Source: Hyphomicrobium sulfonivorans | Lineage (GTDB): Bacteria > Pseudomonadota > Alphaproteobacteria > Rhizobiales > Hyphomicrobiaceae | Reading direction: 5' to 3' | Length of the DNA stretch: 64,000 bases | Assembly: GCF_013306565.1 (NCBI RefSeq) | Contig: NZ_PZPO01000001.1 | Span: 992,001-1,056,000, forward strand | Shown here: one piece after another, positions 44,660-53,435 of the stretch | Numbering within the stretch: position 1 is the first letter of the stretch | Layout of the letters: every line of letters begins with the position of its first letter | The notes under the pieces: generated by a model | What the model was told of the DNA's origin: nothing | The model's database searches: none | What the model saw: the letters and a program-made list of their open reading frames with translations, nothing else | Program-made: the position numbers and the translations under genes

Positions 44660-45586
44660 ATGACGATCAGGCTGGCGCTGTCAGGGATTGCCCTGATGGT
44701 GATGGGTGCGGGGTCCATGCCATTGGCGCTCGATGCAACTGTCCCTGCAATCGGTCAAAGTTTGCAGCAGGCGCGCACATCTTCTCCGTTGACGCAGGTT
44801 CAGCAGCGGCGGCGTTCGCGCCCGGTTGAAACGCGCGAGACAGCGCCCGAGACGTCGGCTCTGACACCCGGGCAAGCCAATAACGGTGAGGTGCTGTTCG
44901 GCGTGCAGGACGTTGGTTTTCTGGTTGATCGCGATGTTATTCGTGTCGGCGCCGAGATCGGCAAATTCGATCGCATTCGGCTGCGCGTGTTGCGCAATGA
45001 AATTTTCATCACCGATCTCAAGGTGATCTTTGACGACGGCACCACCGAAACAGTCCTCTCCGATACGCGCATCCGGGACGGCCGCAAGACTGACTGGATT
45101 GCGTTGGCTCACAAGGGCTTCATCAAGGAAATCCAACTGGTTTATCGCTCGCAGCCCAAGCTCAAGGGGCAGGCGCGGGTTGAGATCTTTGGCGAATATC
45201 AGAAGGGCTGGCTCGGTGCCGATGGTGAGGGCCGTAAATATAACGACGGCTGGGTTTTGCTTGGCACTGACACTGCGGGCAGCATCGGCTTCGATGAAGT
45301 GAAAATTCCGGTCGGCGCCAATGAAGGCGGCTTCAGCCAGCTCCGCGTATCGGTCAAGGATCGCGACGTGACCATGACCAGCCTGTCCGTCACCTATGAG
45401 GATGGCAGCACGGATGAGTTGAACGCGAACCGGACCAAGATTGCAGCGGATGAGGCCTTCGGGCCGGTCACGCTCAAGCAAAAGGCCGGTATCAAGCAGG
45501 TCGAGGCAACCTGGCGTTCGCGCGCGCTTGCAACCTCAAAGCGAGATCGAGCCTATGCAACGGTGCAGGTGTGGGGCAAGCATTAA
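44660..45586 (+). CDS. Exported protein with two tandem beta-rich repeats (DUF2541-like)
   Basis: A 308-aa protein with a signal peptide (MTIRLALSGIALMVMGAGSM). A basic/Thr-rich linker precedes two homologous domains. Repeat 1 includes VGAEIGKFDRIRLRVLRNEI, FITDLKVIFDDGTTETV and FIKEIQLVYRS. Repeat 2 includes VGANEGGFSQLRVSVKDRDV, TMTSLSVTYEDGSTDEL and GIKQVEATWRS. Each ends in an R(S/A)-type strand, like DUF2541. Function is unknown. ATG 44660 is chosen over 44540 because the signal peptide begins there and GGGGGA lies upstream. A bidirectional terminator follows. Confidence 0.72.
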   Translation: MTIRLALSGIALMVMGAGSMPLALDATVPAIGQSLQQARTSSPLTQVQQRRRSRPVETRETAPETSALTPGQANNGEVLFGVQDVGFLVDRDVIRVGAEIGKFDRIRLRVLRNEIFITDLKVIFDDGTTETVLSDTRIRDGRKTDWIALAHKGFIKEIQLVYRSQPKLKGQARVEIFGEYQKGWLGADGEGRKYNDGWVLLGTDTAGSIGFDEVKIPVGANEGGFSQLRVSVKDRDVTMTSLSVTYEDGSTDELNANRTKIAADEAFGPVTLKQKAGIKQVEATWRSRALATSKRDRAYATVQVWGKH

Positions 45587-45698
45587 GCAACTGCGGCTGG
45601 CATCCGGCAAGATCACGTGAAGTTGTGATGGTCGTGATTGGCGTATGACAGGCGAATGCGGAATTATACTGCCAAGCCCCGCGTGACAGGACGAAATT

Positions 45699-45735
45699 AA
45701 AAAGCCGGCACCCCTTCCAGGGCGCCGGCTTTTTT
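45699..45735. terminator. Bidirectional intrinsic terminator
   Basis: AAAAAGCCGGC (45699-45709) pairs with GCCGGCTTTTT (45723-45733); T-runs occur on both strands. It serves the rightward exported-protein gene and the leftward mcl-mtk-ppc operon, which ends at 45802. Confidence 0.92.
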
Positions 45736-45801
45736 AATTCGAGGTCCGTCAGGCCAGCACATCCGGTTTCGAATAACCGGATGCACTGGCCGATGGCTGT
45801 A

Positions 45802-48660
45802 TCAGCCGAAGGCGCCGAAGTGGTGCGAGATGCCGGTGCCGATTTCGCGGATCAGATCGTACGACTGCTCCATCGGTGTCAGAATCTCCGTTTCGATCCG
45901 GCCATAGTCGTCGATACCATGCGGCCGGTAGGTCGCCTTCTCACCGAACTGGGTTTCGTCGCCACGTTCGTGCGCACGCCGCGGGAACGCCTTGCGCATT
46001 TCCGATACCACTGCCGGCACGTCCAGCATCAGCGCAAGATCGAATAGCTGAGCGTGCGAAATGCCGTCGTGGGTCGCAAAGCGTGGCATCTGAGCCGCCA
46101 GCACGAATACGCGCATGATAAGCGCCAAGCGGATCGCTTGCAGCAGATCCAGCTCAAGGCGGGCATCATCCGGGATCTTGCCGGCATCGATGCCGATTTC
46201 TTCCAGCAGTGAATGCAACTCCACCGCGTCGAGACGCAGGTGGTGTACCAGACCGTTGATCTCACCGTTGCGATCATCGGACAGCAGATTTGCAGCCAGC
46301 GCGCGGAACGCAGGCTCGATGTTGGGCTCGCGACCCCACGATGCTCGCCAGGCCCAATAGCCCGGGTCGAACACCTTGGCGTTTGCGGCCATGGCATTGA
46401 GGCTGGAGAGCTGCTTGCCGCGGGCGATCATCTCGATCAGCGTACGCAGACGCTGGGAGTTGCGCGCAAGCTCGACAAAACGCTCGCGCTCCGAGCCAAC
46501 AGCAGCGCCAAGGCCGGCAACGACGTTCGCCACATAGCCGAACTCCTGCAGGATCGCGTTGTTCGGGATGGCCCGCATCCGCGACACGGCGCTGCGATCG
46601 ACGGCGCCGCTGGCGTCCATCTGGCGCTTCACCGGACGCGACCCGGTCTTGTACAGAATGTTGGCACCAAACGCGCTCAGGACAGACCGATATCCCGGAT
46701 GGGCGAACAGGTGCTCCTGATAAGTGCGCAGCCGGCCCAGGAAGTCGAGCCGCAGGTCTTCATCCTCGTAGAACGGATCGTTCGTTTCGCCGGGCACCTC
46801 GCCATCCATGATGACGGAAGCAAGCGCGCGCGTCGTCAGGCGGCGATTGGCGAAGAACAGATAGCCATCACCACCCTGGAAGCTGGTCTCGTGCTTGAGC
46901 GGAATGCCGTTGTCGGCGAAGCGCCGACGGACGTCGTCGGAGAACAGATAGTTCAGGCGAGACTGCATCGGACCGGGATGCGCACCGCGGCCCATCGACT
47001 CGCCGTGGGTTGAGAAGACCAGCGTCTCGATGCCCTTGACGTCCGAATTGGCGATGGCCTCGGCGATGCCGTTATGCATGCGCTCGATCGCCAGCGTCGC
47101 TGCGATCTGACCGACAAAGCGGCCAGCATCAGAGAAGCCCGTCTGCAGTGAGAGGCGTCCACGGCCACGGACGTAATCGACGTACGCGCGTTCTTCCAGC
47201 AGCCGTTCGATGATGCGCGTGCCGGTTTCCAGGCCAAGCGGCGTTTCAAACAGCGGCGATACGTCGGTGATGTCATCGACGCCGAACAGCTTGGCGAAGA
47301 AGATGGCGATCAGCACCGTGGCGGGCGATTCAGTTTCTGCGATCAGGAAGCGCACCGGCGTCTCGCGATCGACGTGCTTCTTGATCTGCGCGATAAGCGC
47401 GAACTGACGGATTGCGGTCGCGGTTTCGAGATCCAGGGATTCGAAATTGACCGTCTCTTTGCACGCGCCCTCAATCATGCTGACGATACGTGCCAGCGCT
47501 TGGCTTTCAGACAGATCGCGGGTCCAAGGCTCGTGCACGAAGGCGCGGAAAGCGTTGTTGAGCTGCACTGCGTTGATGCGCACGTGGATGTGCGCGGTGC
47601 CTAGGCCCGTTGCTTCCATCAAGCCAGCGAGCACAGCGATGGAGCGCTTCTGGCTGCCATCGGGAAGTTGCTCGGCCAGACTGCGCAGCAGGCTGACAAT
47701 CGGCTCCACCGTCGTGATGTTGTAGCCATCCTGACGGGTGATGATGTTGGCGGCCTGAGCCAGCTCACCGTCCCCATTCATCACCTTGTCCAGCGCGGCG
47801 ATCTGCTCGTCGACGGCGGCGATGGTCAGATCGAGCTTGCCGGTAACCTGGCGCGAAAGGCGCTGTGCTTCGCCTTCGGTGGGAAGCTCGTCCCGGATGG
47901 CGAAGAAGCGTTCGCGGATATCCGCCAGCGATGCGCGCTTTTCGGTGAGGCGCAGAATGAACGATTTGCGCCAGCTGATATCGGTACGGCCGTCGAGGTC
48001 ATAGCCGACCCAGCAGGCAAACGTCGCCAGCTTCGGATGCAGCGTATAGGCCTTGTCTCCAAACCGATGCACGGCGGCGGTGAAAAAGCTGTCCAGCAGT
48101 TCGACGTAAGCGTTGCGAAGGTTCTGGATGGCGTTCTGAGCGCGGCGATGCTCGTACGCCAGATCGATCGAGTCATCGGGCCGATGCGGCACGCCAATAG
48201 GCGTGTTGGGATCGAACTCATCGGCAACGGCGATCTCAACGATGCGCTTTGAAAGCTCATCGGAAAGGCCAAACGTGGGATGTGCCGTCAGCACGATGCC
48301 CGTGCGCGCGCGTTCCCAGCGTTGCTTGAAGGTGTCGAAGTCGGCTGCGGCTGCGGCGCCTTCGACGAAGTCGGCGAATTCCTGATAGGTGGTGCTGCGA
48401 TCAACGAAGCCCACCCGCTCGCGCAGATGGCGTGCGCGCTGCACGCAGGCGCGATCCATCAGGCGCGTAGCAATCGCCTTCAGATCGTCGAAGCTGATGT
48501 CATTGTTTTCGAGCTGTCGCGACAGATCAAATGCAAGATTGACGATGGGGTTCAGCGCCGGCGTATCGGGAATGCGCTTGCGCAGTGCGCGCAACTCGTC
48601 ACGCAGCTTGAATTCGTCGAGCTTGCCGGAGCCGGCAGTCGGCAACACTTCGTCTTGCAT
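45802..48660 (-). CDS. ppc: Phosphoenolpyruvate carboxylase (serine-cycle, divergent form)
   Basis: Carboxylates PEP to oxaloacetate, the CO2-fixing step of the serine cycle. 952 aa from ATG 48660, which has GGAG 6 nt upstream; TTG 48693 is in frame. The catalytic His motif is LTAHPTFG (near 125), where most PEPCs have LTAHPTEA. The second signature reads TGFSDAGRFVG instead of GYSDSGKDAG, the glycine loop STHGESMGRGAHPGP replaces the usual FHGRGG form, and the C-terminus is HHFGAFG not NTG. Position behind mtkAB in a methylotroph strongly supports the assignment. Last gene of the operon. Confidence 0.88.
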   Translation of the reverse strand: MQDEVLPTAGSGKLDEFKLRDELRALRKRIPDTPALNPIVNLAFDLSRQLENNDISFDDLKAIATRLMDRACVQRARHLRERVGFVDRSTTYQEFADFVEGAAAAADFDTFKQRWERARTGIVLTAHPTFGLSDELSKRIVEIAVADEFDPNTPIGVPHRPDDSIDLAYEHRRAQNAIQNLRNAYVELLDSFFTAAVHRFGDKAYTLHPKLATFACWVGYDLDGRTDISWRKSFILRLTEKRASLADIRERFFAIRDELPTEGEAQRLSRQVTGKLDLTIAAVDEQIAALDKVMNGDGELAQAANIITRQDGYNITTVEPIVSLLRSLAEQLPDGSQKRSIAVLAGLMEATGLGTAHIHVRINAVQLNNAFRAFVHEPWTRDLSESQALARIVSMIEGACKETVNFESLDLETATAIRQFALIAQIKKHVDRETPVRFLIAETESPATVLIAIFFAKLFGVDDITDVSPLFETPLGLETGTRIIERLLEERAYVDYVRGRGRLSLQTGFSDAGRFVGQIAATLAIERMHNGIAEAIANSDVKGIETLVFSTHGESMGRGAHPGPMQSRLNYLFSDDVRRRFADNGIPLKHETSFQGGDGYLFFANRRLTTRALASVIMDGEVPGETNDPFYEDEDLRLDFLGRLRTYQEHLFAHPGYRSVLSAFGANILYKTGSRPVKRQMDASGAVDRSAVSRMRAIPNNAILQEFGYVANVVAGLGAAVGSERERFVELARNSQRLRTLIEMIARGKQLSSLNAMAANAKVFDPGYWAWRASWGREPNIEPAFRALAANLLSDDRNGEINGLVHHLRLDAVELHSLLEEIGIDAGKIPDDARLELDLLQAIRLALIMRVFVLAAQMPRFATHDGISHAQLFDLALMLDVPAVVSEMRKAFPRRAHERGDETQFGEKATYRPHGIDDYGRIETEILTPMEQSYDLIREIGTGISHHFGAFG

Positions 48661-48745
48661 TCTGGTCTCCACGTTATCGCGCAAGGCCGCCAACGCGGCG
48701 GAACGCCCGTCCGTGAAGAATTCGGGGTCGCCGGAGGGGATGATT

Positions 48746-48773
48746 GGGCTCGCCCCTCGCTGGAGACGAGCCC
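48746..48773 (-). promoter_or_regulatory. Intercistronic stem-loop between mtkB and ppc
   Basis: GGGCTCG (48773-48767 on the transcript strand) pairs with CGAGCCC (48752-48746) just after the mtkB stop, inside the 120-nt gap before ppc. No T-run follows. It could stabilise the upstream mRNA or reduce ppc expression; inferred. Confidence 0.5.
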
Positions 48774-48780
48774 GAAGCTC

Positions 48781-49680
48781 TTACGCTACTTTATTGAAAG
48801 AGTTTAGAACGTTGGCAACGGTTGCCCCCATCTCCGAAGGAGTCGGAGCAATGGTAACGCCGCAGCCTTTGAGGATCTCAACCTTCTCCGGGGCAGACTC
48901 GCCAAATGCCGAAATAATTGCACCGGCATGGCCCATCTTGCGGCCCTTGGGCGCAGAAAGGCCGGCGATGTAGGCGATGACCGGCTTCTTCATGTGGTCG
49001 CGCGCGTACTGGCCGCCTTCGGCTTCCTGCGGACCACCGATCTCACCGATCATCAGCACGGCGTCGGTTTCCGGGTCACTCTCGAAATGCTCAAGAATAT
49101 CGCGGAACGAGGAACCGTTGATCGGGTCGCCGCCGATGCCAACCGAAGTTGAGACGCCGATGCCGAGCGCCTTGAGCTGGGCTGCAGCTTCATAACCGAG
49201 CGTGCCCGAGCGTCCGATGATGCCAACGCGGCCCGGCAGATAGATGTGCCCCGGCATGATGCCTAGCATGGCCTTGCCCGGCGAGATGGTGCCGGCGCAG
49301 TTGGGACCGGTGAGAACCATGCGGCCCTCTTTCCGGTAGCGGCGCATGTAGCGCTTCACCCGGATCATGTCCTGGGCCGGAATACCATCGGTGATGCAGA
49401 CGCAGTATTTGATGCCTGCATCGGCCGCTTCCATGATTGCGTCGGCAGCGAATGGCGGCGGCACGAACACGATGGATGCTTCCGCGCCGGTTTCCTGCAC
49501 CGCGCCTTTAACGGTGTTGAACACGGGGCGGCCAAGGTGCGTGGAGCCACCTTTGCCCGGCGTAACGCCGCCTACGACATTGGTGCCGTAGTCGATCATT
49601 TCCTGCGCGTGAAAGGTTCCGATGCGCCCGGTAAAACCCTGGATGAGGACCGGGGTATTCTCATTAATGAAAATAGCCAT
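48781..49680 (-). CDS. mtkB: Malate-CoA ligase (malate thiokinase) alpha subunit
   Basis: With MtkA converts malate, CoA and ATP to malyl-CoA in the serine cycle. A 299-aa protein homologous to succinyl-CoA synthetase alpha: VLIQGFTGRIGTFHAQEMI, VGGVTPGKGGSTHLGRPVF, VLTGPNCAGTISPGKA, GIIGRSGTLGYEAAAQLKAL and the phosphohistidine region KMGHAGAIISA. The mtk rather than suc assignment rests on the mcl and ppc neighbours. mtkA ends 13 nt upstream. Confidence 0.94.
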   Translation of the reverse strand: MAIFINENTPVLIQGFTGRIGTFHAQEMIDYGTNVVGGVTPGKGGSTHLGRPVFNTVKGAVQETGAEASIVFVPPPFAADAIMEAADAGIKYCVCITDGIPAQDMIRVKRYMRRYRKEGRMVLTGPNCAGTISPGKAMLGIMPGHIYLPGRVGIIGRSGTLGYEAAAQLKALGIGVSTSVGIGGDPINGSSFRDILEHFESDPETDAVLMIGEIGGPQEAEGGQYARDHMKKPVIAYIAGLSAPKGRKMGHAGAIISAFGESAPEKVEILKGCGVTIAPTPSEMGATVANVLNSFNKVA

Positions 49681-49693
49681 TAGCTGATCCTCC

Positions 49694-50869
49694 TCACTGG
49701 GTCGCGCCGGACTTGGCAGCGGCGACAGCCTTCTGGGCGGCCTCTGCCAGCGTCTCGGCTGTGATGACTGTCAGTCCGCTCTCGTCAAGGATGCGACGGC
49801 CTTCCTCGACGTTGGTGCCGGCGAGGCGGACAACCACGGGCAGTTTGATGTCGAGGTCGTTGACGGCGTCAACGACGCCTTTCGCAACCCAGTCGCAACG
49901 GTTGATGCCGGCGAACACGTTCAGCAGCAGGGCTTTGACGTTCTTGTCCTTCAGCACCGCCTTGAACGACTTGGCCACGCGCTCCGGAGAAGCACCGCCG
50001 CCGATGTCGAGGAAGTTTGCGGGTTCGCCACCGGCCAGCTTGATCATGTCCAGCGTAGCCATTGCGAGGCCGGCGCCGTTGACAACGCAGCCGATGTCGC
50101 CGTCGAGACCGACATAGGCAAGACCGCGGTCGGATGCGTAGGTCTCGCGCGGATCTTCCTGGCTCTTGTCACGCAGCTCCGCGATGTGCGGACGGCGGAA
50201 AAGAGCGTTGTCGTCGAAGCTCATCTTGGCATCGAGCGCCAGCAGCTGCTTGTCCTTGGTGACAACCAGCGGGTTGATTTCAACCATCGTGGCGTCGAGA
50301 TCACGGAAAGCGCGGTAGCAGGCCATGATGGTCGGCACCAGCTTGTTGATGATCTCCGGATCGACGCCCAGCCCATACGCAACTTCGCGCGCCTGGAACT
50401 GCTGCATGCCGACGGCCGGATCAACCGACACGCGGATGATGGTGTCCGGCTGCTTGGCGGAGATCTCTTCGATCTCCATACCGCCAGCAGCCGAAGCAAC
50501 CACCATGATGCGCTCGATCGAGCGGTCCATGACAAACGCCAGGTAGATCTCCTTGGCGATGTCAGTGGCTTCTTCAATGTAGAGGCGAGACACCAGCTTG
50601 CCCGCAGGGCCCGTCTGGTGTGTCGCGAGTTTCTTGCCAAGCAACGCCTCGGCTGCCCGTTCGATTTCAGTATCGTTCGAGCAGACCTTGATGCCGCCGG
50701 CTTTGCCGCGGGCACCAGAGTGGATCTGCGCCTTCACTACCCACTTGCTTCCACCGATTTCAGTAGCGCGGTAGGTCGCCTGTTCAGGGCTATACGCGAG
50801 GCCGCCCCGAGGGATCGGCACGCCGAACTTCGAGAGAAGTTCCTTGGCCTGATACTCGTGGATATCCAT
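49694..50869 (-). CDS. mtkA: Malate-CoA ligase (malate thiokinase) beta subunit
   Basis: The nucleotide-binding ATP-grasp subunit of malate thiokinase. 391 aa: [80 protein letters not shown] and [11 protein letters not shown], as in succinyl-CoA synthetase beta. Context (mcl upstream, mtkB and ppc downstream) identifies it as the serine-cycle enzyme. It lies 37 nt after mcl. Confidence 0.94.
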   Translation of the reverse strand: MDIHEYQAKELLSKFGVPIPRGGLAYSPEQATYRATEIGGSKWVVKAQIHSGARGKAGGIKVCSNDTEIERAAEALLGKKLATHQTGPAGKLVSRLYIEEATDIAKEIYLAFVMDRSIERIMVVASAAGGMEIEEISAKQPDTIIRVSVDPAVGMQQFQAREVAYGLGVDPEIINKLVPTIMACYRAFRDLDATMVEINPLVVTKDKQLLALDAKMSFDDNALFRRPHIAELRDKSQEDPRETYASDRGLAYVGLDGDIGCVVNGAGLAMATLDMIKLAGGEPANFLDIGGGASPERVAKSFKAVLKDKNVKALLLNVFAGINRCDWVAKGVVDAVNDLDIKLPVVVRLAGTNVEEGRRILDESGLTVITAETLAEAAQKAVAAAKSGATQ

Positions 50870-50906
50870 CTGATTTTCCCTAGGTCAAATAGAGAGGTTT
50901 ACAGTG

Positions 50907-51860
50907 TTAGCTGCGAGCTGCCGCACTTGCCTTGATGGCAGCTGCGGTGGCGATGAGGTTGCGAGCCATCTTCTCCGAAGCAGCGTCGATCATCTTGCCA
51001 TCGAGAGAAGCAGCGCCCTTACCCTGGGCTTCGGCTTCCTTGAGGGCTTCAATGATGCGTTCAGCGCGCGAAACTTCCTGAGCCGTCGGCGAGAACACTT
51101 CGTTGGCCAGCTCGATCTGCGAAGGATGGATTGCCCACTTGCCTTCGATGCCGAGAGCTGCTGCGCGCTTTGCACCGGCAGTGTAACCGGCCGGATCGGA
51201 GAAATCACCGAACGGACCATCGATCGGACGCAGGCCATAGGCGCGGCAGGCAACCGTCATGCGCGACAGAGCGAAGTGCCACTGGTCGCCCGGATAGTCA
51301 GGGTTCAGACCGCCGATGACAACCGTGCGGGCCTTGTTGAAGGCTGCATAGTCGGCAACGCCGAAGTGCATGGCTTCAAGGCGGCTCGGAGCAGCTGCGA
51401 TGGCTTCAACGTTGGCCATGCCGAGCGGGGTCTCGATGAGTGCTTCGGTGCCGATCTTGTTGGTGAGGCCCTTGGCTTCTTCGATCTGGCTGACGAATGA
51501 CTCGATGGCATAGACGTCAGCAGGAACGCCAACCTTCGGAATGAGGATGGTGTCGAGCTTCGAACCAGCCTGCTCGACGATGTCGACGACGTCGCGGTAG
51601 CAGTAGTGCGTGTCGAGACCGTTGATGCGGACCGAAACGGTCTTGCCGGCGCCGCGCCAGTCAAGGTCGTTCAGGGCCTGAATGATGTTCTTGCGGGCCT
51701 GCTCCTTGTCCGGCGGTGCAACAGCATCTTCGCAGTCAAGGAAGACGTAGTCGGCGGCGCTGGTGAGGGCCTTTTCGATCATCGTCGGGTTGGAGCCGGG
51801 AACTGCGAGCTCCGAGCGCTGCAGACGGGACTTGCGAAGCGGATAGAGAGTGAAGCTCAT
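50907..51860 (-). CDS. mcl: L-malyl-CoA / beta-methylmalyl-CoA lyase
   Basis: Cleaves malyl-CoA to glyoxylate and acetyl-CoA, closing the serine cycle. 317 aa from ATG 51860: SRLQRSELAVPGSNPTMIEK, ADYVFLDCEDAVAPPDKEQA (metal-binding Glu/Asp), SVRINGLDTHYCYRD, IGTEALIETPLGMANVEAIA and GKWAIHPSQIELANEVFSP. These are CitE-superfamily malyl-CoA lyase motifs. GGAGG lies 11 nt upstream. It is the first gene of the leftward mcl-mtkA-mtkB-ppc operon. The longer frame to 52172 is not supported. Confidence 0.95.
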   Translation of the reverse strand: MSFTLYPLRKSRLQRSELAVPGSNPTMIEKALTSAADYVFLDCEDAVAPPDKEQARKNIIQALNDLDWRGAGKTVSVRINGLDTHYCYRDVVDIVEQAGSKLDTILIPKVGVPADVYAIESFVSQIEEAKGLTNKIGTEALIETPLGMANVEAIAAAPSRLEAMHFGVADYAAFNKARTVVIGGLNPDYPGDQWHFALSRMTVACRAYGLRPIDGPFGDFSDPAGYTAGAKRAAALGIEGKWAIHPSQIELANEVFSPTAQEVSRAERIIEALKEAEAQGKGAASLDGKMIDAASEKMARNLIATAAAIKASAAARS

Positions 51861-52695
51861 CTTAGGGTTATCCTCCTGTGTGATGGCTTTTCGGTTGATA
51901 ATGTGCGGTTTGACTTTGGCTTTCTTGCTTTGGGCAAACCGCGCTGGGGGAAAGTGCTGGAACAGCGAAAACAACGACCGCTGCTCCGGGTGAAACTCAA
52001 CTGGCCAACCTCGGTGTCGGTCGGCGCGTGTTGCGCGTCGACGATGAGATTGATGGAATGCGGTGAAGCGCGTGCGCGGTCGTGCGCGCCGAAACAGAAA
52101 TAGAAAACTCGTTGCGGGAACTGGCGTCTGCAGAAACGAATCCGCGAGTTGCACAGTGTGCTGAATGCACACGCGTCAAAGCTAAACAATGCGAAATCGT
52201 CGTTGCGCGCATCAACGTTTCCCCGGGGCGTGCCGTTTCTTATGATCGTTGCCGATCTTGCAGGTCATAACCGTGCGCCTTCCAGTGCAATGCGACGGCT
52301 GTTGAAATTGAAAGTTGCGCCGAAGCGCTGCCCCCAACTGCCGATACAAAGCCCCTCGTGCGCCAGGCATGGCCCGTTGCTGTTTGCAAAAGAACGAGGC
52401 CGATAGCCAACTAATTGGCGATTGACCGAAAGCATCCTGTTGCCCACAAGCGCGCGCAACACCCCATCGGGCAGCTGCGATGCGCTGTCGGGTAGCTAAC
52501 GTATCGTGCATGAGGGTAGGCGTTCCTACCCTGTGCGCGGGGCGCAATTTGCAAAGCTGATTGCCTGCGACGTGCGCCGTCCGTTTGCGTGCCCAACGGA
52601 GCAAAACCTTATCGAAGAGTTTACGGCGCGCAATGCGCAAATACGCACGCAGACATTGTGCAGTGCGTCATTTCGAGTGAAAAATTAAGGGTGAT
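51861..52695. promoter_or_regulatory. 835-bp upstream region of the serine-cycle operon
   Basis: This region is gene-free as far as I can see; frames such as 52212-52640 minus look like shadows. It must contain the mcl promoter. An interrupted dyad GTGTGC-TGAAT-GCACAC at 52156-52172, about 300 bp before mcl, is the best operator candidate, for example for a LysR-type regulator such as QscR known from other serine-cycle methylotrophs. That link is a guess. Confidence 0.45.
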
Positions 52696-53346
52696 TTAGC
52701 GCTGATCCAGCGTGGTCTGCATGTACAGAGCAACCGCCATGGCGCGATTTGAAACGCCAAGTTTGTCGTACAGATTCTTCAAGTGATACTTGACGGTATT
52801 GCGCGAAATGCCGATGCGCGATGCAATCTGCAGATTGGTCCAGCCGTTGGCGAGCGCCGTCAAAAGCTCGCGTTCGCGCGAGGTAAGCTCTCCGAACGGA
52901 TCACTTGTGAGCGCCTGCAAATCGACATAGGGCAACGACATGCGGCCGCGCGAAACCGCCGTGATCGTATCAACAACCATTTCCGGTTCGTCGCTTTTGG
53001 AGATGAATCCCCAGGCGCCCAGGCGCACTGCCTGACGCAGAACATCCTTGCCGGGCTCGCCGGTGTAGATGATGAGCCGGGTGGCGATGTGGCGCCGCTT
53101 CAAAGCCGACAGCACCTCGCCGCCAGTCATATCGGTAAGCGACCAACCGATGACACCAATGTCCGCCGGCTGCGCTTCAACCGCTTCGATGAAGTCGGCG
53201 CCATTGGGGTGCACGCCCAGCACCTCGAAGCGCCCGTCGCGCGCAATAAAATCGCGCAGCCCCGAGCGCACGACCGGACTTTTGTCGGCGATCATGACAG
53301 TGGGGCGCGGCGGTCCCTTTTTTGATTGCGCAACCGAGTTAGGCAT
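52696..53346 (-). CDS. NarL/FixJ-type response-regulator-like transcription factor lacking phosphoacceptor Asp
   Basis: A 216-aa protein with a receiver-like domain (IADKSPVVRSGLRDFIARD, RLIIYTGEPGKDVLRQAVR, LGAWGFISKSDEPE) and a LuxR helix-turn-helix (LTSRERELLTALANGWTNLQ, IASRIGISRNTVKYHLKNLY). In the receiver the second acidic pocket residue is Lys22 and the phosphorylation site is Gly67 (ADIGVIGWSLTDMTGG, where DVVLLDL is usual). Thr and Lys of the switch are kept. It is therefore probably not regulated by phosphorylation. It is encoded next to and in line with the serine-cycle operon and may control it. Confidence 0.88.
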   Translation of the reverse strand: MPNSVAQSKKGPPRPTVMIADKSPVVRSGLRDFIARDGRFEVLGVHPNGADFIEAVEAQPADIGVIGWSLTDMTGGEVLSALKRRHIATRLIIYTGEPGKDVLRQAVRLGAWGFISKSDEPEMVVDTITAVSRGRMSLPYVDLQALTSDPFGELTSRERELLTALANGWTNLQIASRIGISRNTVKYHLKNLYDKLGVSNRAMAVALYMQTTLDQR

Positions 53347-53435
53347 GGGGCCTTGTTAGCAGGGAACATAAAGAAAAGCGTCAACGTCCGGGTGCGGCGC
53401 TCTTATGCCGCTTGTTGTCGCCATACTCATTGCAA

